A DNA stretch of 64,000 nucleotides, from positions 35,085 through 99,084 of the forward strand of contig NZ_LZLQ01000066.1 in NCBI RefSeq assembly GCF_001673315.1, read 5' to 3'. This DNA comes from Mycobacterium asiaticum. GTDB lineage: Bacteria > Actinomycetota > Actinomycetes > Mycobacteriales > Mycobacteriaceae. This document shows positions 8,166-16,605 of this stretch, piece by piece. The notes under the pieces are model-generated. The model did no database searches, had not been told where the DNA came from, and worked only from the letters and a program-made list of their open reading frames with translations. The translations under genes were made by a program, and so were the position numbers. Positions within the stretch are counted from its first letter, which is position 1; each line of letters opens with the position of its first letter.

Positions 8166-9646
8166 TCCGCTACCTGCGGAGTCGCCATCGGCTGGCGATG
8201 GCCGTGGTGGTATTGGCGGTATTTCTGTCGGGATGCTTTGTCTACGGCGCACTCTCGGTGCGCAACACCACCCAGGGCATCCTGTTGATCGGGTTGACCT
8301 TTTTCCTGATCGTCTATTGGGCCAAACCGGAACTGATGATCGGACTGGCGCTGTTCCTGGGGTGTGCGGCCCTGCCGCAGGGCTTGCACGTGGGCAAAGT
8401 GATTGGGCCGGTATCCATTTACGCCTCCCATGTGGTGCTGGTGCTGGCCATCTGTTTCGTATTGCCTGCGGTACGACTACGCATGTCGGACTACCTGTTG
8501 CCGGGAATGTTCGCGGCCACCGTGATTTACTTTGCCGCCGTTGGTTTTTCCACCGGACACAATCCGGCGATCGTGGTGCGCGAAACGACATTCCTGCTCG
8601 AGATGGTCGCAGGGTTTGTGCTGGCGCTGGTGGTGGTGTACGGCAACTACATCATGTTGTCGATTCGCGCGACGGCTGTGACACTGTGGTTTTCGGCGGG
8701 CATGGCCATCCTGGGTTCCTCAGGTGGTATTCGGTTGGCGGGCCGCACCGAAAGCCTGCAGATGGACACCGGTGACGCCGCCAACCGAGTCATCACCTCG
8801 ACACTGATACCGGCGATTGCCGTGCTGACCGTTTTGGTCGCCGCTCAGATCGCCGGGCGCGTGCAGCCCGTGGCCTACCTCGCTCTGGGTCTACCGGCGC
8901 TGGTTATTGCCGTGCTGGCGTTCTCGCGCAACACCATCATCTCGGTGGGCGTGGCAGCTATCGTCGCATTCTTCGCCAGCATGGGCTGGTCGGCCGTACG
9001 TCGGGCCGCCCGGCTGACTCTCACCGGCCTCGGGATACTGGCGGTGACGATCCCGGGTGCGTTGTTTCTGCTGGGAGATTCGTCGGCCGGGGTGTGGGTG
9101 GCCAATCAGATCACCGGGTTCAGCCACCGCGTGCTCGGCAGGACCTCTGGCGCCGCCCTGTCCGCCGACCCGTCCACCCTGGCTCGATTTGCTGAAGACC
9201 ATCACCTCAACGAGGCGATCGAGGCGGCCCCGATATTCGGCCATGGGCTGGGCTACGCCTACCAGCTGCCGTTCGGTGGCGACGACCCAACCGAATTCAC
9301 CCAGACGCTCGGCACCACGTACGCGCACAACTTCTACCTGTGGTGGTTGGCCAAATCGGGCGCGATCGGTATGACCGCATTTGCGGTGTTCGCCCTCACC
9401 CCGGTGGTGCGGGCGCTGCGTAGTGCCTCGGTCCCGGCCAAGATCAGCGCGGCGGTCAGCACCGGCCTGTTGGTGATGTGCATCATCGACCCGTTGCCCG
9501 AGGATCCGGCAAACGCGATGACGTTGGGTATCGCGCTGGGAGCGGCGTTGGCGTTCGCCACGCTCGGAGACCGTGGTGCGGAAAGGACCGAAGACGACGA
9601 GGTCCAAAGCTGCCCCGCCGAACAGGAATTGGTGCGGCTCCGGTGA
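8162..9646 (+). CDS. Wzy/O-antigen ligase-like polysaccharide polymerase
   Basis: 494 residues, almost wholly hydrophobic, with about ten to twelve predicted membrane segments and one large extracytoplasmic loop (about residues 305-395, between GALFLLGDSSAGVW and the AHNFYLWWLAKSG segment). The loop contains the GHGLGYAYQ and YAHNFYLWWL motifs, which resemble the G-x-G and (A/P)HN-x-(Y/F) signatures of Wzy_C/O-antigen ligase proteins. The GTG start overlaps the wzz stop by 4 bases and its own stop overlaps the GT start by 4 bases, so expression is coupled. Role: polymerise lipid-linked repeat units outside the membrane after Wzx flipping. A ligase role cannot be excluded from sequence alone. 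Confidence 0.78.
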   Translation: MIRYLRSRHRLAMAVVVLAVFLSGCFVYGALSVRNTTQGILLIGLTFFLIVYWAKPELMIGLALFLGCAALPQGLHVGKVIGPVSIYASHVVLVLAICFVLPAVRLRMSDYLLPGMFAATVIYFAAVGFSTGHNPAIVVRETTFLLEMVAGFVLALVVVYGNYIMLSIRATAVTLWFSAGMAILGSSGGIRLAGRTESLQMDTGDAANRVITSTLIPAIAVLTVLVAAQIAGRVQPVAYLALGLPALVIAVLAFSRNTIISVGVAAIVAFFASMGWSAVRRAARLTLTGLGILAVTIPGALFLLGDSSAGVWVANQITGFSHRVLGRTSGAALSADPSTLARFAEDHHLNEAIEAAPIFGHGLGYAYQLPFGGDDPTEFTQTLGTTYAHNFYLWWLAKSGAIGMTAFAVFALTPVVRALRSASVPAKISAAVSTGLLVMCIIDPLPEDPANAMTLGIALGAALAFATLGDRGAERTEDDEVQSCPAEQELVRLR

Positions 9647-10740
9647 GCGGGAGATTGCGGGTGGTGGTGGTCGGGCCGGCGCCGGCTCAGGCGGCCAGCC
9701 GCGGCGGCATGGCCACGGTCGTCACCTTGATGGCCGCACACCCCGACCAGCGGGTCGAGATCGTGATGGTTCCGACGTACATCGAAGGCTCCCTGGGGTA
9801 TCGGCTGTGGGTCGGCGGTTCGGGAATGCTGCGTGCGACCTGGATGGTGCTGCGCCGACGGGCCGACGTCCTGCATGTCCACCTCGCGCACGGTGGCAGC
9901 GTGCTGCGCAAGGCGCTACCGCTAGCCGCGGCGCGGTTGGCGAGGGTGCCCGCCGTCGTACACGCCCACAGCTACGATTTCGGCGGCTGGTTCGATCGGT
10001 TGCCGGGGGTGATGCGACCGGTGGTCCGGCGCATGTTGGTCGCCGACAGATGGTTGGTGCTCGGAGCGCGTCACGTCGAGGAGTACGCCCGCCGGCTGCG
10101 GTTGCCGGCCGAGCGGATCACGGTGCTGCACAACGCGGTTGCTATTCCGCCTAGCGGTGTAGCGCAGGCTGAGGTGGAACCGGTGCACGCGGTTTCGCTT
10201 GGCCGGCTGGGTGTGCGCAAGGGCAGTTACGACCTGATCGCCGGCGTCGCCGCCCTCGACGAGAACCTGCGCGACAGGCTACGGCTGACCCTGGCCGGTG
10301 ACGGCGAGGTGGACGAGGTGCGGGCGGCGGTCAGCGCGGCCGGTCTCGACCGGACCATCGTGGTGGCGGGTTGGCTGGATCCGAAAGCTCGAGACGAATT
10401 GCTGGGCAGGGCGCAGTTATTCGTATTGCCCAGCTACGACGAGGGACTGCCGATGGCGCTGCTGGAGGCCATGGCGCGCGGCCTGGCGCCGGTGACGACG
10501 CTGGTGGGCAGCATCGGCGAGGCGGTCCGCGACCGGGAGAACGGCTTGGTGGTACAGCCCGGCCGCCCCGACCAGATCGCCGAGGCGTTGACCGAATTAC
10601 TCAAAGACGACACCCTGCGCGCCAGCCTTGGAGCGGCCGCACGCAGCCGTGCCAACGATTTCGGCCTGGACCGCTGGTATCAGCGGTTGACTGACATCTG
10701 GACCAGCGCGATGCATCCACCGGGAGGCGGCACACCGTGA
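9643..10740 (+). CDS. GT4 family glycosyltransferase
   Basis: 365 residues from a GTG at 9643 that overlaps the wzy stop (GTGA). The first strand is RLRVVVVGPAPAQAASRGGM, with the glycine-rich acceptor-side loop. The C-terminal GT-B half has the donor-binding pattern SLGRLGVRKGSYDLI and then FVLPSYDEGLPMALLEAMA, the E-x7-E motif of family GT4. No membrane segment is visible; it should act on the cytoplasmic face on a lipid-linked acceptor. An ORF reading back to 9478 lies inside wzy and is not credible. Its stop overlaps the FkbM start by 4 bases. Donor and acceptor are unknown. Confidence 0.85.
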   Translation: MSGRLRVVVVGPAPAQAASRGGMATVVTLMAAHPDQRVEIVMVPTYIEGSLGYRLWVGGSGMLRATWMVLRRRADVLHVHLAHGGSVLRKALPLAAARLARVPAVVHAHSYDFGGWFDRLPGVMRPVVRRMLVADRWLVLGARHVEEYARRLRLPAERITVLHNAVAIPPSGVAQAEVEPVHAVSLGRLGVRKGSYDLIAGVAALDENLRDRLRLTLAGDGEVDEVRAAVSAAGLDRTIVVAGWLDPKARDELLGRAQLFVLPSYDEGLPMALLEAMARGLAPVTTLVGSIGEAVRDRENGLVVQPGRPDQIAEALTELLKDDTLRASLGAAARSRANDFGLDRWYQRLTDIWTSAMHPPGGGTP

Positions 10741-11603
10741 TCACCAAAGAAGGCCTACTGCGCAGCGACGCCGCCAACTGGGCCGCGAAGTACGCGACCG
10801 TGCGCAACGTCGGCCGAGTCCTGGGCCGCACCGCGATGACGACGACGACGGAAATGTTGTGGCGCCGCCGGTTGACGCAGGATCTGGCGATGTCGGTGGC
10901 CGACCACTTCGCGCCCGGCGGTTCGACTGTCCTCGATGTCGGCGCGAGCTGGGGCCTGTTCACATATCACCTGGCTCGACGGGTCGGAAAGTCCGGGCAG
11001 CTCTACAGCTTTGAACCACACCCGGACAACGCCCCGATGTTGCAAAAGCTTGCCAAGGCACGGTCGCACGTGCACTTTCACCAGGTCGCGGTTTCCGACG
11101 AGGCCGGTACCGCACGACTGTTGGTGCCGGAGCGGCGCAACCGGCAGGTAACGGCACAGGGCAGTCTGGCGCATGGGTTCGACGGGCAAGCGGTTGACGT
11201 GCGGCAGATCGACGTGCCGACAGTGCGACTCGACGACGTCTTGCCGCCGGATATCGTTGTGCACTTCGTGAAGATCGACGTGGAGGGCCACGAGGCGGCA
11301 GTACTGCGCGGCGGTGCATCAATGCTCCGGCGTTGCCGCCCAACGATTTTGATCGAAATCGAGCAGCGTCACCTCGGGTCGCCCATCGACGACGTGTTTG
11401 GTCAGATCGAGGAATTGGGCTATCGCCTGTTCTGTGTCACGGAGTCGGGATTGCGGCCGATTACCGACTTCGATGTGCAGCGCGATCAGATGTCGATGGT
11501 CGATTCGGGTGAATTTCATCCGTTCGCCATGCCTGCGGGTTACATGCATGATTTTTGCGCGGTCCGGTCACCGGAGCTGGTTGCGGGGCTCTTGGCGTCC
11601 TAA
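10737..11603 (+). CDS. FkbM family SAM-dependent methyltransferase
   Basis: 288 residues, starting at a GTG that overlaps the upstream glycosyltransferase stop by GTGA. The SAM motif STVLDVGASWGLFTYHLA is at about residues 62-79, followed by the acidic strand LYSFEPHPDN. The family signature VKIDVEGHEAAVLRGG is at about 178-193. Last gene of the four-gene wzz-wzy-GT-fkbM unit, so O-methylation of the repeat unit is the likely role. It is a distant paralogue of the FkbM protein at 1864-2658. Confidence 0.85.
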   Translation: MITKEGLLRSDAANWAAKYATVRNVGRVLGRTAMTTTTEMLWRRRLTQDLAMSVADHFAPGGSTVLDVGASWGLFTYHLARRVGKSGQLYSFEPHPDNAPMLQKLAKARSHVHFHQVAVSDEAGTARLLVPERRNRQVTAQGSLAHGFDGQAVDVRQIDVPTVRLDDVLPPDIVVHFVKIDVEGHEAAVLRGGASMLRRCRPTILIEIEQRHLGSPIDDVFGQIEELGYRLFCVTESGLRPITDFDVQRDQMSMVDSGEFHPFAMPAGYMHDFCAVRSPELVAGLLAS

Positions 11604-11696
11604 GCATCCTCGTAGCACGTGAATTGCATTGTCGGACTATGCGTCTGGCTTCGTACGGGCGAGGTCTTGTCGGTGGTGGTTCGTAGAATTTGAGCC

Positions 11697-13109
11697 ATGG
11701 GTGCGAATAGTCGTGAGGAGATTGACGAGGTCTTCGATGCGTACGATGCCGCGTTGGATCGGGTGTGTGCGTTGTCTTTTGACGCGTTCACCACCCGGGA
11801 GCGGTTGTGGGCGTTGGAGTGGTTGGAGCGGGGCAACCGCCGGATGCGGGCCCCGCAGCATTCGTTGATCAATGGGGTCGGCGCCCAGGCCAGCGCTGAA
11901 GAGTTGGGTGGGACGCTGCGGGGTGCGTTGGCCGACCGGTTGCGCATCACCAAAGCCGAAGCCGCCCGGCGCATCGCCGACGCCCAAGACCTTGGGCAGC
12001 GCCGCGCGTTGACCGGGCAGCCCTTGGCGCCGGTGCTCAGTGCCACGGCTCAGGCTCAGCGCGAGGGTTTGATCGGTGACGGGCACGTCAAAGTCATCCG
12101 CGACTTCTTCGACCACCTGCCCGCCACCGTGGACGTGTTCACCCGCGAGGCCGCCGAAGCCGACCTGGCCGCCAAGGCGTGTGAGTACCGGCCCGATCAG
12201 GTCGCCAAGTACGCCCGCCGCCTGATGGACTTGCTGCACCCCGACGGGGACTTCTCCGATCAAGAGCGCGCCCGCAAACGCGGCCTGACTCTGGGTGCCC
12301 AGGACGCCGATGGCATGTCGCGGTTGACCGGCGTGATCACCCCCGAGTTACGCGCACTACTCGAGGCCGTGTGGGCCAAACTCGCCGCCCCGGGTATGTG
12401 CAACCCCGAGGATGAGGCTCCACGCGTGGATGGCGAACCCGACGAGGAGACCGCCCGCCGTGATACCCGCAGCACCAGCCAACGCCACCACGACGCCCTG
12501 GTCGCCGGGATCCGCGCGCTGTTCGCTTCCGGCGATCTGGGTCAGCACCGTGGGCTGCCCGTGTCGGTCATCGTCACCACCACGCTGAAGGATCTGCAAG
12601 CCGGCACCGGTAAAGCCCGCACCAGCGGCGACACCCTGCTCCCCATGACCGATGTGCTGCGCATGGCCAGCCACGCCCACCACTACCTCGCGATCTTCGA
12701 CGGCGCCAAACCCCTGGCGCTCTACCACACCAAACGCTTGGCCTCCCCGGCCCAACGGATCATGCTAGCCGCCATGCACCGGGGTTGCACCAAACCCGGC
12801 TGCGACGCCCCGGCCTACCACAGCGAAGTCCACCACGTCACCGGCTGGACCACCACCGCCCGCACCGACATCACCGACCTCACCCTGGCCTGCGGACCCC
12901 ACAACAGACTCGCCGAAACCGGCTGGACCACCCGCACCACCAGCCACCACCAAACCGAATGGCTCCCACCACCCCACCTCGACCACGGCCAACCCCGCAC
13001 CAACAGCTTCCACCACCCCGAGAAACTCTTCACCGACGAAGACGACGAAGACGACGACGAGAAAGACGAAGGCGACAAAGACGACAGAGACGACGAGGGG
13101 GCGCCGTAA
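11697..13109 (+). CDS. 13E12 repeat family protein (DUF222 plus HNH nuclease)
   Basis: 470 residues. The N-terminal two thirds is the helical DUF222 domain ([37 protein letters not shown]). The C-terminal HNH motif has a CxxxxC pair ([18 protein letters not shown]) and the final [13 protein letters not shown]. The last 25 residues are almost all Asp, Glu and Lys. Mycobacteria carry several such genes, known in M. tuberculosis as REP13E12, some serving as phage attachment sites. It stops 3 bases from the end of the convergent glycosyltransferase gene. It sits exactly where the two arms of the polysaccharide locus meet and has no evident role in it, so it is likely an insertion or a hotspot. 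Function of the family is unknown. Confidence 0.9.
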   Translation: MGANSREEIDEVFDAYDAALDRVCALSFDAFTTRERLWALEWLERGNRRMRAPQHSLINGVGAQASAEELGGTLRGALADRLRITKAEAARRIADAQDLGQRRALTGQPLAPVLSATAQAQREGLIGDGHVKVIRDFFDHLPATVDVFTREAAEADLAAKACEYRPDQVAKYARRLMDLLHPDGDFSDQERARKRGLTLGAQDADGMSRLTGVITPELRALLEAVWAKLAAPGMCNPEDEAPRVDGEPDEETARRDTRSTSQRHHDALVAGIRALFASGDLGQHRGLPVSVIVTTTLKDLQAGTGKARTSGDTLLPMTDVLRMASHAHHYLAIFDGAKPLALYHTKRLASPAQRIMLAAMHRGCTKPGCDAPAYHSEVHHVTGWTTTARTDITDLTLACGPHNRLAETGWTTRTTSHHQTEWLPPPHLDHGQPRTNSFHHPEKLFTDEDDEDDDEKDEGDKDDRDDEGAP

Positions 13110-13112
13110 CGG

Positions 13113-14201
13113 TCAGCAGGCCGATGGCGTGGCGACCGGTGTGGAACCGACCGCCACGACACCCTCGATCACCTCGAGCAGACGTGCTGCGGCGCGGTCG
13201 ACGGAGAACCGTCGCGTGTAGTGCTGTGCCGCGGTGGCACCGTGTTGCGCCGCCTGAACCGGGTCGGCCAGTTTGTCGAAAGTGGTTGCCAAACCGGCAA
13301 TGTCGTCGACATCCACCGGTGGACATCCTGGCGGCTGGTATTCGGGCAGGCCACCGACGTTGGACACGATCGGCATCACGCCCAGTTGCATCGACAACAC
13401 CTGCACCCCGCTCTGTGAGGCCCGCCGGTAGTGCGCGACGGAGCCCTTGGCCCGGGCAAGGGTGCTGAGCACCTCGGAGTAGCGGTATCTTCCTGACTGC
13501 CAATGGGTGTGCGGTGGCAGCTGTTCGGCATCGATCGAACCGTCGCCGATGAGCACCAGATTGTCGCCGCGCCAACCTGTTCCGTCGACATGCTGCTGCC
13601 AAGCGCGCAGCACGATATCGAGGTTCTTGTAGGGATTCAGCCGGCCCACCATGACGAAGTCGCGCCGGCCCGCGGGGCCTACCGGCGCGGAAACCAGTCC
13701 CGGGTCGAGGTCACTGGTCAGCGGTGCGATGTGCACCGGTGTTCCGGTGACGTCGCGCCGATCGGTGATCTGTGCCGCGACGTAGCCGCTGTAGGTGAGG
13801 GTCGCCGCCGAGCGGGCGCCCCAGCGGTCGAAAACGGCCAGCTCGTAGGACGGCCGCTGTTCGGCGGCGTCATGGGGGCGGTCGTCGTGCACCAGTTGAA
13901 TTCGTGGTTTGCCGCCGGCCAGTGCGATCCAGCGCGGATCACGCACCAACTCGGTGATCACCACGTCGGGACGGTACTCGGCGATCCTGCGCCGCGCGGC
14001 GAAGTGGGCCGGCCAGGTGGCGGCGGTGCGGAACCGCGGGTCCAGCACCAGCTCGTAGTCGCGAGCCCGGTCAGATTCCGGGTGCTGGTCGGAGGTCACC
14101 AGCAGCACGTCGGTGCCCTGGCGGCGTAGCGCCTCGGCCTGTACCCGCGCCAGCGGGCGCAGCCACGGCGAAAGCCACAGCACGCGAAGCGCATTCGTCA
14201 T
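13113..14201 (-). CDS. GT4 family glycosyltransferase
   Basis: 362 residues from ATG 14201, which overlaps the upstream methyltransferase stop by ATGA; a longer ORF to 14240 is not needed. The N-terminus RVLWLSPWLRPLARVQAEAL is an atypical acceptor loop. The C-terminal half shows FVMVGRLNPYKNLDIVLRAW (donor-binding loop) and a GT1/GT4-like GVQVLSMQLGVMPIVSNVGG, where the usual E-x7-E is degenerate (SQSGVQVLSMQLG). Last gene of the leftward polysaccharide operon. Retained fold suggests glycosyl transfer, but the missing acidic pair lowers certainty about activity. Confidence 0.75.
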   Translation of the reverse strand: MTNALRVLWLSPWLRPLARVQAEALRRQGTDVLLVTSDQHPESDRARDYELVLDPRFRTAATWPAHFAARRRIAEYRPDVVITELVRDPRWIALAGGKPRIQLVHDDRPHDAAEQRPSYELAVFDRWGARSAATLTYSGYVAAQITDRRDVTGTPVHIAPLTSDLDPGLVSAPVGPAGRRDFVMVGRLNPYKNLDIVLRAWQQHVDGTGWRGDNLVLIGDGSIDAEQLPPHTHWQSGRYRYSEVLSTLARAKGSVAHYRRASQSGVQVLSMQLGVMPIVSNVGGLPEYQPPGCPPVDVDDIAGLATTFDKLADPVQAAQHGATAAQHYTRRFSVDRAAARLLEVIEGVVAVGSTPVATPSAC

Positions 14202-15298
14202 GACGTCGCGCTGCCGACGGCGCCGTGATCGACCCACCAACGACCCTCGAACTGCGGGTAACTGCGGCGTACCTCCTCGAACAGGTCTGGCAGGGTCAAC
14301 AGGACCCGGTCCGGGTTGGCGGCGTTGAGCTGTTCGGGGGAGATGATCGGAACATCGGTTCCGGGGATCCTACGGCCCTGTTTGGCCGGGGACGCGTCGG
14401 CGATTCCCTTCAGCAGTTGACGGTCGACCTTGGCGATGTTCAACAGGGCGGGGACCCGCGAGCCGGCACCGTAGCCGTAGACGGTGTGCCGGCGGTCTGC
14501 CTGCAGCACAAGCCAGTCGCGCAGTTGCGCGGCATGGCTATCGACCGCTTGCTGCAGACTCTGCAGCACGATGGGGTCTGTCACTCCGAAATCGCTTTCG
14601 CGCGCCAAGATCTCCCGCACACGCTCGTCCGGCTCCACGCGGCCGTGCACAGCGGCAACCAGAAATGTGCCGCCATAGAGATCGAACTCCCAGGCGGTGG
14701 CCGCGCTCATCCCGACGGCACCGAGCAGGTTGACCACCGCGGTCAGTGAGTAGTAAGCGAAGTGGCCGTGCCGCAGGGCAGTCCACTGCCCGTCGCGGAC
14801 CATTGTCATCAGGGACGGAAACTGGATCAACAAGACGCCTTCGGGCGCGGTCACTTTCGCGCGCTGCACGAAACCGGACCGTTGCCGCGGATCGTGCGTG
14901 ATGCCGAAACAGTCGAGCACCACATCGGCCACCTCAGCTTCGGCGTATCCGCGTTCGGCCAGCAACGGCAACCATGTGCCGCCGTGCGGGCTGCCGAATT
15001 CGCAAACCGTGTCACCACGCAACCAGCCGGCATCGGCAACACGCCGAACGGCGTCGGCAGCCTGATCCCGGAGGGCCTGCGGCTCGATGCCCCTGGGTTC
15101 CTCGGTGACCGTGTCGTCGTCGGCCAGCTGGGCCAGTCCACAACCGGCACACAGGTCCATCGCCAGTGGATGCGCCGATTCCTGAGCAATGATCGGATCG
15201 GACACCAATGGAAAATGATCGGCCGCAGGTGCTTTCCCCAGATCGAGCACCCGGGTCAGATCGGTGCAATCGCACCCTCGGCAGCTGCGCGCGGTCAT
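14198..15298 (-). CDS. Sugar C-methyltransferase family protein with shortened SAM domain
   Basis: 366 residues. The N-terminal zinc-binding module has CRGCDC and CAGCGL; the C-terminal Methyltransf_14-like domain ends in a second Rossmann-like part (VYGYGAGSRVPALLNIA). It is related to the adjacent 15299-16552 protein but the central SAM region is reduced: after VCEFGSPHGGTWLPLLAERG the usual acidic loop and NNV(Y/F)AHI segment are missing, and the catalytic EHFxYY motif reads RHGHFAYYSL. It may be a divergent enzyme with another reaction or a non-catalytic partner. The ATG directly follows the TAG of the upstream gene, and the stop overlaps the downstream GT start by ATGA. Confidence 0.7.
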   Translation of the reverse strand: MTARSCRGCDCTDLTRVLDLGKAPAADHFPLVSDPIIAQESAHPLAMDLCAGCGLAQLADDDTVTEEPRGIEPQALRDQAADAVRRVADAGWLRGDTVCEFGSPHGGTWLPLLAERGYAEAEVADVVLDCFGITHDPRQRSGFVQRAKVTAPEGVLLIQFPSLMTMVRDGQWTALRHGHFAYYSLTAVVNLLGAVGMSAATAWEFDLYGGTFLVAAVHGRVEPDERVREILARESDFGVTDPIVLQSLQQAVDSHAAQLRDWLVLQADRRHTVYGYGAGSRVPALLNIAKVDRQLLKGIADASPAKQGRRIPGTDVPIISPEQLNAANPDRVLLTLPDLFEEVRRSYPQFEGRWWVDHGAVGSATS

Positions 15299-16552
15299 CT
15301 AGCGCACCGCCGCGGCGGGTGATCGGGCCGGCCGTGCCATATGCAAGGTCGGCAGCGGGTAGACGATCTGACCGCCCCATTCGGTGACGTAGCTGAGCTG
15401 CTCGGTGAGTTCGGTCTCCAGGTTCCACGGCAACACCAGCACCACATCCGGACGGTCTCGGGCGATGACCTCCGGATCGTGGATGGGGATGCGAGTGCCA
15501 GGTGTGAAATGTCCATGCTTGTAGGGGTTTCGATCGACCGTGTACTCGAGCAGGTCGCTGCGGATCCCGCAGTAGTTCAGCAACGTGTTGCCCTTGCCCG
15601 GCGCGCCGTAGCCGACGACACGTTTGCCCTCCGCTTTGCACGCGAGCAGGAAGCGCAACAACTCCTGGCGCGTCTGTTCGGTGCGGCGACGCAATTGCAG
15701 GTACCCCTCCGGGCGGTGCAGTCCGGCCGCCTCCTCGGTGCGCAGAATCTTGCTCACCCGTTCCGTCGGTGGACCGGCCACCTCGATGGGGCGGGCCCAG
15801 ACGCGAATGGACCCGCCATGAGTGGGCAGCAACTCCACGTCGACCACAGCCAGGCCGGCGCTGGACAGCGCGTTGATCGCCGAGAACACGGTGTAGTACT
15901 GGAAGTGCTCGTGGTAGATGGTGTCGAATTGGCCTCGGCTCACCAGGTTCAGCGCGTGGTGTACCTCGATGCTCAGCCAGCCGTCGTCGGCGAGCAGTCC
16001 GCGCAACGACTGGGTGAAGCCGCGAAGATCAGGGATGTGCGCGTATACGTTATTGGCCACCACCAGGTTCGCCGGGCCGTGCTGGGCGCGCACTTGCTGT
16101 GCCACGTCCTGGTCGAGGAATTCCGACACCGTGGGCACACCCCGATCCGCCGCGGCCGCACCGACATTGAGCGACGGTTCGATGCCCAGGCAGGGGATGC
16201 CTCTGGTCACGGCGTGTTGCAGTAGGTAGCCGTCATTACTGGCGACCTCAACCACGAAGGAATCAGGTCCCAGCCCCAGTCGTTTCACCGCATCTTCGAC
16301 GAACGTCTCCGCATGCTGCACCCAGCTGTCGGAATACGAAGAGTAGTAAGCGTATTCGGTGAACGTCTCCTCGGGAGTGATCAATGCCGGAATCTGCAAC
16401 AGCAGACAGTTCTCGCACAGCCGTAGGTGCAGCGGGTACGTGGGCTCAGGCAAGTCCAGTTCCGCTGCGCTGAGGATTTTTTCGCAGGGTGGGGTGGCAC
16501 CGAGGTCTAACACGCTGAGCATGCGTTCCGAGTCACATAAGCGGCACTTCAT
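15299..16552 (-). CDS. Class I SAM-dependent sugar C-methyltransferase (TylC3/NovU/TcaB9-like)
   Basis: 417 residues from ATG 16552. The N-terminal zinc module has CRLCDS and CENCLL. The SAM domain shows VVEVASNDGYLLQ and CLGIEPS, then NNVYAHIPDL. The segment IYHEHFQYYT matches the catalytic His region of the dTDP-sugar C-3-methyltransferase TcaB9. The C-terminal domain has VVGYGAPGKGNTLLNYCGI and ends in VVLVLPWNLETE, as in this family. Role: add a branching methyl to a 4-keto-deoxysugar nucleotide, so the polysaccharide may contain a C-methylated sugar. Sequence upstream of 16552 in the same frame belongs to the preceding gene region and is not coding for this protein. Confidence 0.85.
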   Translation of the reverse strand: MKCRLCDSERMLSVLDLGATPPCEKILSAAELDLPEPTYPLHLRLCENCLLLQIPALITPEETFTEYAYYSSYSDSWVQHAETFVEDAVKRLGLGPDSFVVEVASNDGYLLQHAVTRGIPCLGIEPSLNVGAAAADRGVPTVSEFLDQDVAQQVRAQHGPANLVVANNVYAHIPDLRGFTQSLRGLLADDGWLSIEVHHALNLVSRGQFDTIYHEHFQYYTVFSAINALSSAGLAVVDVELLPTHGGSIRVWARPIEVAGPPTERVSKILRTEEAAGLHRPEGYLQLRRRTEQTRQELLRFLLACKAEGKRVVGYGAPGKGNTLLNYCGIRSDLLEYTVDRNPYKHGHFTPGTRIPIHDPEVIARDRPDVVLVLPWNLETELTEQLSYVTEWGGQIVYPLPTLHMARPARSPAAAVR

Positions 16553-16605
16553 CTGGCTTCCAATCCGTCGTGTCGTCAAGGTTGTGTCAGGGTGGTGCAG
16601 CGGTT

